Assembly: GCA_964515905.1 (NCBI GenBank)
Contig: CAZEWK010000104.1
Coordinates: 1 to 25,389, forward strand
Length of the DNA stretch: 25,389 nucleotides
DNA from: GCA-2712985 sp964515905
Lineage (GTDB): Bacteria > Pseudomonadota > Alphaproteobacteria > UBA7887
Direction of reading: 5' to 3'
The position numbers and the translations under genes were made by a program. Under the pieces are notes generated by a model, which was given only the letters and a program-made list of their open reading frames with translations, had not been told where the DNA came from and did not search any database. Positions 21,200 through 25,389 of this stretch are shown in pieces (position 1 is the first letter of the stretch; every line of letters begins with the position of its first letter).

Positions 21200-22324
21200 T
21201 TACAAAGGATCTATATCGCCCTCTCTCTGCTGATAATAAAATGTTTCTTGGTAATCATTGATAATATTACGGCGAATGGCGACACGCAGTTCAGACATCA
21301 ATTTTTGATAATAATGTAGGTTGTGCCAAGTCAACAGAATACCCCCTAACATCTCCTTAGCTCGGATAAGATGGTGAAGATAGGCTCGACTATAGCCTCT
21401 ACATGTAGAACAAAAACAATTAAGGTCTAGCGGTCGCGGATCATCCTTATGCCGACTATTACGAAGATTAACAATACCAAAGCGAGTAAAGCATTGCCCG
21501 TTTCGGCCTGAACGAGTAGGCAAAACACAATCAAACATATCACATCCATTGGCTACGGCTGTCACGAGATCACTTGGACGTCCAACCCCCATTAAATAAC
21601 GTGGTTTATCTTCAGGGAGTAGTTTCGCTGTAAACTCCACCATTTTGTGCATTAATTCTGGCCCTTCACCAACTGCCAACCCACCAATTGCGTAGCCATC
21701 AAAATCTGTTTCTATTAAGGTCTTTACCGATTCGGAACGTAACTCCATATACATCCCACCTTGAACAATACCGAAAATTCCATAACCTGGCCGAGCAACG
21801 TATTGGTTCTTAGAGCGTTGAGCCCACCTCATGGATAATCTCATTGAATTTTCAACATCTTTGTAGGTAGCCGGAAACGGCGTACATTCATCCAGGACCA
21901 TTGTGATGGTTGAATTAAAGGCATTTTGTAGATCTATACTTTTTTCTGGAGATAGTAAGTAGGAAGTCCCATCTAAATGAGACTGAAACTTTACTCCTTC
22001 TTCAGTAAGTTTTCGTAACTTTGCAAGGGACATGATCTGATATCCGCCAGAATCTGTTAACACCGGTCCAGGCCACGACATCATTTTTCCTATTCCTCCA
22101 AGCCCCTCGATAGTCTGTAACCCAGGACGAAGCATTAGATGATAGGTATTTGCCAAAACTATTTGGACACCACATTCGGATAACGCCTGTGTTGTCATCC
22201 CCTTAACGGTTGCGGCTGTACCCACCGGCATAAATGCCGGTGTTTCGTATGTTCCATGAACTGATCTGATACGACCAGCCCGAGCGTGCCCGTCCTTTCC
22301 GTCTACCTCAAAGATTAAGCTCAT
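21200..22324 (-). CDS. tgt: tRNA-guanine transglycosylase
   Basis: A 374-aa enzyme of normal length that exchanges guanine-34 for preQ1 in tRNAs with GUN anticodons. Visible residues are the substrate-binding Asp in VLTDSGGYQIMSL, the GGLAVGEG loop, the nucleophilic Asp in MFDCVLPTRSGRNG, and the zinc site CFCSTC with the later His in HNLHYY. The ATG overlaps the queA stop (ATGA at 22321-22324). With queA upstream the two supply consecutive steps of queuosine synthesis. The GGYQ in place of the more common GGFQ is a small, probably neutral change. Confidence 0.97.
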   Translation of the reverse strand: MSLIFEVDGKDGHARAGRIRSVHGTYETPAFMPVGTAATVKGMTTQALSECGVQIVLANTYHLMLRPGLQTIEGLGGIGKMMSWPGPVLTDSGGYQIMSLAKLRKLTEEGVKFQSHLDGTSYLLSPEKSIDLQNAFNSTITMVLDECTPFPATYKDVENSMRLSMRWAQRSKNQYVARPGYGIFGIVQGGMYMELRSESVKTLIETDFDGYAIGGLAVGEGPELMHKMVEFTAKLLPEDKPRYLMGVGRPSDLVTAVANGCDMFDCVLPTRSGRNGQCFTRFGIVNLRNSRHKDDPRPLDLNCFCSTCRGYSRAYLHHLIRAKEMLGGILLTWHNLHYYQKLMSELRVAIRRNIINDYQETFYYQQREGDIDPL

Positions 22325-23358
22325 TTCACAGACGTTAATTTTAACAAAGAGGCATCACCATAGGAATAAAATCGGTATTTTTGACGAATTGCATACGCGT
22401 AGGCTTCATGCATTTTTTCCAATCCACAAAACGCACAAACCAGCATAAATAATGTGGAGCGCGGAAGATGAAAGTTGGTCAAAAGTTGGTCTACTGCTCG
22501 AAACCGATAACCTGGAGTTATAAACAAATTAGTGTCGCCATTGAACGGTATAATGTGACCGGATTCGCTACTTGCAAATTCCAATAAACGAAGCACGGTG
22601 GTGCCAACAGATACTACTCGGCCCCCATTTGCACGGACACTATTAATTCTGGCCGCAACAGTGGGCGTTATTTCTCCCCACTCGCCATCCATGGAGTGAT
22701 CCTTCGTGTCCTCGGCATTTACCGGCCTAAATGTTCCAGGTCCCACATGTAAAGTTATTTGAGCTACATCGATTTCTAATTTTTTGAGAGAAGATAGAAG
22801 TTCTGTAGTAAAGTGTAAGCCTGCTGTGGGCGCCGCGACCGCACCGTCAGTACGCGCATAAACTGTCTGATAATCTTCTGAATCGCTAGTATCTGGGCCA
22901 TCCGGGCGCTCAATATAAGGTGGAAGAGGAATGGTTCCGTGTTCTTTTAGAAAAGACAAAATCGTTGCTGCATCGACATCAAAATCAAGCTCGACCGATC
23001 CGCGATTCCCTTTCGACACAACTACAGCTGTAAGATCGGACTGAAAGGTTAGATTCGAACCCACTTTTAATTTCCTAGCAGGTAAAGCTAGCGCCCTCCA
23101 CCGCCCATTCCCAAGCTCTCTGTCAAGAGTGAGCTGAACTTTTACACCATCTCTAAGACCCGATAATCTTGCCGGAATAACTCTGGTATTGTTAACCACG
23201 AGAATATCTCCCGAGCGCAAAAAACTTGGGAGATCACGGACTTCTGAATCTTCGAAATCCTCGCCAACAACAAGCATACGGGCGCTATCACGTGGCCGTT
23301 TCGGTCGCGTAGCTATTCGGTCTTTTGGAAGGTCGAAATCAAACGCGTCGACCAACAT
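22321..23358 (-). CDS. queA: S-adenosylmethionine:tRNA ribosyltransferase-isomerase
   Basis: A 345-aa protein with the QueA hallmarks: FDFDLPKDRIATRPKRPRDSARMLVV at the N-terminus, LVVNNTRVIPARL, RTDGAVAAPTAGLHFT, ITLHVGPGTFRPV, and TNFHLPRSTLFMLVCAF. It converts preQ1 in tRNA to epoxyqueuosine using the ribosyl group of SAM. It lies 19 bases after the cyclophilin gene and is coupled to tgt. No ribosome site is obvious before the ATG. Complete and ordinary. Confidence 0.97.
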   Translation of the reverse strand: MLVDAFDFDLPKDRIATRPKRPRDSARMLVVGEDFEDSEVRDLPSFLRSGDILVVNNTRVIPARLSGLRDGVKVQLTLDRELGNGRWRALALPARKLKVGSNLTFQSDLTAVVVSKGNRGSVELDFDVDAATILSFLKEHGTIPLPPYIERPDGPDTSDSEDYQTVYARTDGAVAAPTAGLHFTTELLSSLKKLEIDVAQITLHVGPGTFRPVNAEDTKDHSMDGEWGEITPTVAARINSVRANGGRVVSVGTTVLRLLEFASSESGHIIPFNGDTNLFITPGYRFRAVDQLLTNFHLPRSTLFMLVCAFCGLEKMHEAYAYAIRQKYRFYSYGDASLLKLTSVK

Positions 23359-23377
23359 CGATAAGCATCACTAAATA

Positions 23378-23923
23378 CTAATTTGCATCAATTGCGACAC
23401 GAAGGCGGACTATTTTATCGGGATTCTCAACCAATCCGTTATTTTGCGGTGCTCCCCGCTTTATTTGATCCACATACTCCATCCCAGAAACAACTTGCCC
23501 CCAAACCGTGTACTGGCCATCGAGATGAGGGACGTCAGCAAAGCAAATAAAAAATTGACTATCCGCGCTATTGGGATTCTGGGCCCTCGCCATTGATAAT
23601 GTCCCACGGAGATGCCTTTCATTAGAAAATTCTGCATCTATATTCTCTCCAGACCCTCCCGTACCCGTCCCAGTTGGATCCCCACCTTGGGCCATAAAAC
23701 CTTCTATCACGCGATGAAATACTACTCCGTCATAGAAGCCTTCTCTGGTTAACGCTTTAATACGTGCCACGTGATTCGGTGCTATGTCTGGACGCAGTTC
23801 AATAACTACCCGACCGTAATCCAAATCCATATACAAAGTATTTTCAAGATCTTCCGATAACGTGTCTTGCTCTGCCATTACTAACACCATCACTATCGGC
23901 AAAAAGAAAAGCCATTGCCGCAT
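23378..23923 (-). CDS. Exported cyclophilin-type peptidyl-prolyl cis-trans isomerase
   Basis: A 181-aa PPIase: the signal peptide QWLFFLPIVMVLVMA is followed by the cyclophilin domain, with VVFHRVIEGFMAQGGD (catalytic Arg, Phe and Gln), GTLSMARAQNPNSADSQFFI, and LDGQYTVWGQVVSGM. It would fold proteins in the periplasm. I chose the ATG at 23921-23923, seven bases after AAAGG; an in-frame TTG five codons earlier is less likely. It lies between coaD and queA, as in many Alphaproteobacteria, probably in one transcript from gyrA. Confidence 0.93.
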   Translation of the reverse strand: MRQWLFFLPIVMVLVMAEQDTLSEDLENTLYMDLDYGRVVIELRPDIAPNHVARIKALTREGFYDGVVFHRVIEGFMAQGGDPTGTGTGGSGENIDAEFSNERHLRGTLSMARAQNPNSADSQFFICFADVPHLDGQYTVWGQVVSGMEYVDQIKRGAPQNNGLVENPDKIVRLRVAIDAN

Positions 23924-23959
23924 TTGTATACCTTTCAAAGGTTATAACTATGTACAAGT

Positions 23960-24475
23960 TTAAGTCTGTTTCAAATCTCCGACACGGTCCAGCAAACGTT
24001 TCTTCACATTGCCCGGAACGAAGTCTGTTATATCCCCACCCAAAACGCAAATTTCTTTTACAAGACGAGACGATATAAATTGTGTTTGTTCCGAGGCCAT
24101 CAAAAACACGGTTTCGACGTTTGGTTCAAGGTGCGCGTTCATTCCTGCCATTTGAAATTCGTACTCAAAATCGGAAACCGCTCGAAGGCCTCGCACAATT
24201 ATGGATGCACCGCAGTCCTTTGAAAATTGCATTAAGAGAGTTTCAAAAGGACGGACTTCAGCATTTCTTGTCGCATCGGGTCCAAGCTCTGAAATAGCTT
24301 CCTTAACCATATCTACACGTTCATTTAATAAAAACATTGGGTCTTTCCCAACGTTCACAGCAACACCAATAACAAGCTTATCCACAATGTGTAGAGCACG
24401 TCTAATAACATCAAGGTGTCCCGCGGTCGGTGGGTCAAAAGTTCCTGGATATAGACCGACCCGATTACGCTTCAT
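23960..24475 (-). CDS. coaD: Phosphopantetheine adenylyltransferase
   Basis: A 171-aa nucleotidyltransferase catalysing the penultimate step of CoA synthesis. The active-site motif is YPGTFDPPTAGHLDVI (TxGH type), followed by IIVRGLRAVSDFEYEFQMAGMN and the C-terminal ISSRLVKEI. The ATG at 24473-24475 has AAGGGA eight bases upstream and overlaps the end of gyrA by 11 bases; a TTG two codons earlier is less likely. Length is slightly above the usual ~160 aa. Confidence 0.96.
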   Translation of the reverse strand: MKRNRVGLYPGTFDPPTAGHLDVIRRALHIVDKLVIGVAVNVGKDPMFLLNERVDMVKEAISELGPDATRNAEVRPFETLLMQFSKDCGASIIVRGLRAVSDFEYEFQMAGMNAHLEPNVETVFLMASEQTQFISSRLVKEICVLGGDITDFVPGNVKKRLLDRVGDLKQT

Positions 24476-25389
24476 CGCCAATATCCCTTCCCGACTGCCC
24501 AGTATTTACCGAATTAGAATTAGTAGGAATTCCTGTTTCGTCTACGTTATCAATCTCACTTTCATCCCCTAATCTGATTACCGAAACCACTTTCTCTGAT
24601 TTATCCGTCTTAAACAAAGTCACACCTTGGGTATTCCGTCCTGCAATACGAATATCATGTACTGGAATACGAATTAACTGTCCCAAATCGGTCACAAGAA
24701 TGATTTGATCCTCTGATTTGACCGCAAAAGAAGCCACGACAGCCCCGTTTCGTTTAGAAGTTTCAATATTGATTATCCCCTGCCCACCCCGTCGTGTAAT
24801 TCTATATTCATAAGCCGACGTGCGTTTTCCAAAACCATTTTCTGTTACCGTAAGAATCATCTCTTCTCTTATCGCTAAATCCTCCGCAACTTCAGCGCTG
24901 AGGTTATTCGAAGAATCATCTGTCTTACTATTTCCGTTTCGGCGATTTGCAGAAGCAAATTTCAAATAAGCGTCCCTCTGATCAATATCGATTTCCTGGT
25001 GATCTAGAATTGACATTGATACCACACGATCTTTAGCGGTGCGTCTTATCCCTCGCACACCAGTTGAACTTCGGCTAGCGAACTCACGCACTCCAGTAAT
25101 TGGGAATCGAATACATTTTCCATTTGTTACCGCCAGCAAAATATCTTGTCCTTCTCGGCAGGTTTTAACATCAATGAGTTCCGCACCCTCGCTATCGTCG
25201 AGTTTCATAGCGATTTTCCCATTGGATTTGATATTAGTAAATTCTCGAAGAGCATTCCGTCGCACATCTCCATGGGAAGTGGCGAACATAACATGCATTT
25301 TATCCCAAGTTTCTTCATCATCAGGCAGAGGCATCATTGTGGCAATTGATTCATTTGGTTTAAGAGGCAGCAAATTGACCATAGGTCGC
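24465..25389 (-). CDS. gyrA: DNA gyrase subunit A (C-terminal part, cut by window edge)
   Basis: The frame is open to the window edge and reads RPMVNLLPL, the junction before the GyrA C-terminal beta-pinwheel. Pinwheel blades follow (FATSHGDVRRNALREF, LLAVTNGKCIRFPI, REFASRSSTGVRGIR). The GyrA-box-like motif RRGGQGI needed for DNA wrapping appears in YRITRRGGQGIINI. A further blade (ILVTDLGQLIRIPVHDIRIAGRNTQGV) precedes an acidic, Asn/Asp-rich tail ending GDEA, usual for this subunit. The tower, breakage-reunion domain and catalytic Tyr lie outside the window. It is followed by coaD with a short overlap. Confidence 0.97.
   Translation of the reverse strand, partial: RPMVNLLPLKPNESIATMMPLPDDEETWDKMHVMFATSHGDVRRNALREFTNIKSNGKIAMKLDDSEGAELIDVKTCREGQDILLAVTNGKCIRFPITGVREFASRSSTGVRGIRRTAKDRVVSMSILDHQEIDIDQRDAYLKFASANRRNGNSKTDDSSNNLSAEVAEDLAIREEMILTVTENGFGKRTSAYEYRITRRGGQGIINIETSKRNGAVVASFAVKSEDQIILVTDLGQLIRIPVHDIRIAGRNTQGVTLFKTDKSEKVVSVIRLGDESEIDNVDETGIPTNSNSVNTGQSGRDIGDEA

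Overview
The window looks like a piece of a low-to-moderate GC alphaproteobacterial chromosome, probably marine. The right end (minus strand) reads gyrA - coaD - cyclophilin - queA - tgt - tRNA-Lys, a housekeeping order I know from Alphaproteobacteria. The Fur-family repressor and its GTTAT-N3-ATAAC-type operator also fit that class. The organism cannot be named from this sequence alone.

Left region (1-9282): an accessory catabolic locus. The minus strand carries, in transcription order, a DHDPS-family aldolase/dehydratase, a DUF1330 protein, a DadA-like FAD oxidoreductase, the two subunits of a 3-oxoacid-type CoA-transferase (GTGA overlap) and a divergent PLP aminotransferase. Further left lie a truncated 2OG-Fe(II) oxygenase and the first 32 codons of a 4-OT-like tautomerase that runs off the window. 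Diverging on the plus strand are an isocitrate lyase/PEP-mutase family enzyme and an acetolactate-synthase-like ThDP enzyme. Together they suggest breakdown of an amino or keto acid through a CoA thioester. The substrate is not evident and I know no described pathway with exactly this set.

Middle region (9398-16769): a zinc-starvation locus. A Zur-type repressor (plus strand) diverges from a minus-strand operon: a His-rich secreted DUF2796 protein, an ABC ATPase, an FtsX/MacB-like permease, a DUF3299 protein and a small His-rich secreted protein. This matches the layout I recall for the Vibrio ZrgABCDE zinc importer. A palindromic Zur-like box lies between the divergent genes. Downstream, a coiled-coil porin, a ZnuA-like binding protein and a ZnuB-like permease form a second operon that has no ZnuC ATPase. 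The porin leader carries five ~22-bp repeats.

Right-middle region (16967-21004): an NfeD/SPFH membrane pair, a ~570-bp gap containing a decayed 3' half of a tRNA-Lys gene, a NUDIX hydrolase, and a PiT phosphate permease convergent with and overlapping it. The tRNA remnant and the intact tRNA-Lys at 21005-21080 have the same orientation and bracket the NUDIX and PiT genes, as an old tRNA-targeted insertion would. No integrase is present.

The strongest leads are the tRNA-Lys remnant, the combined zinc locus lacking ZnuC with its repeat-bearing porin leader, and the unassigned catabolic cluster. No CRISPR array, insertion sequence or rRNA operon was seen.
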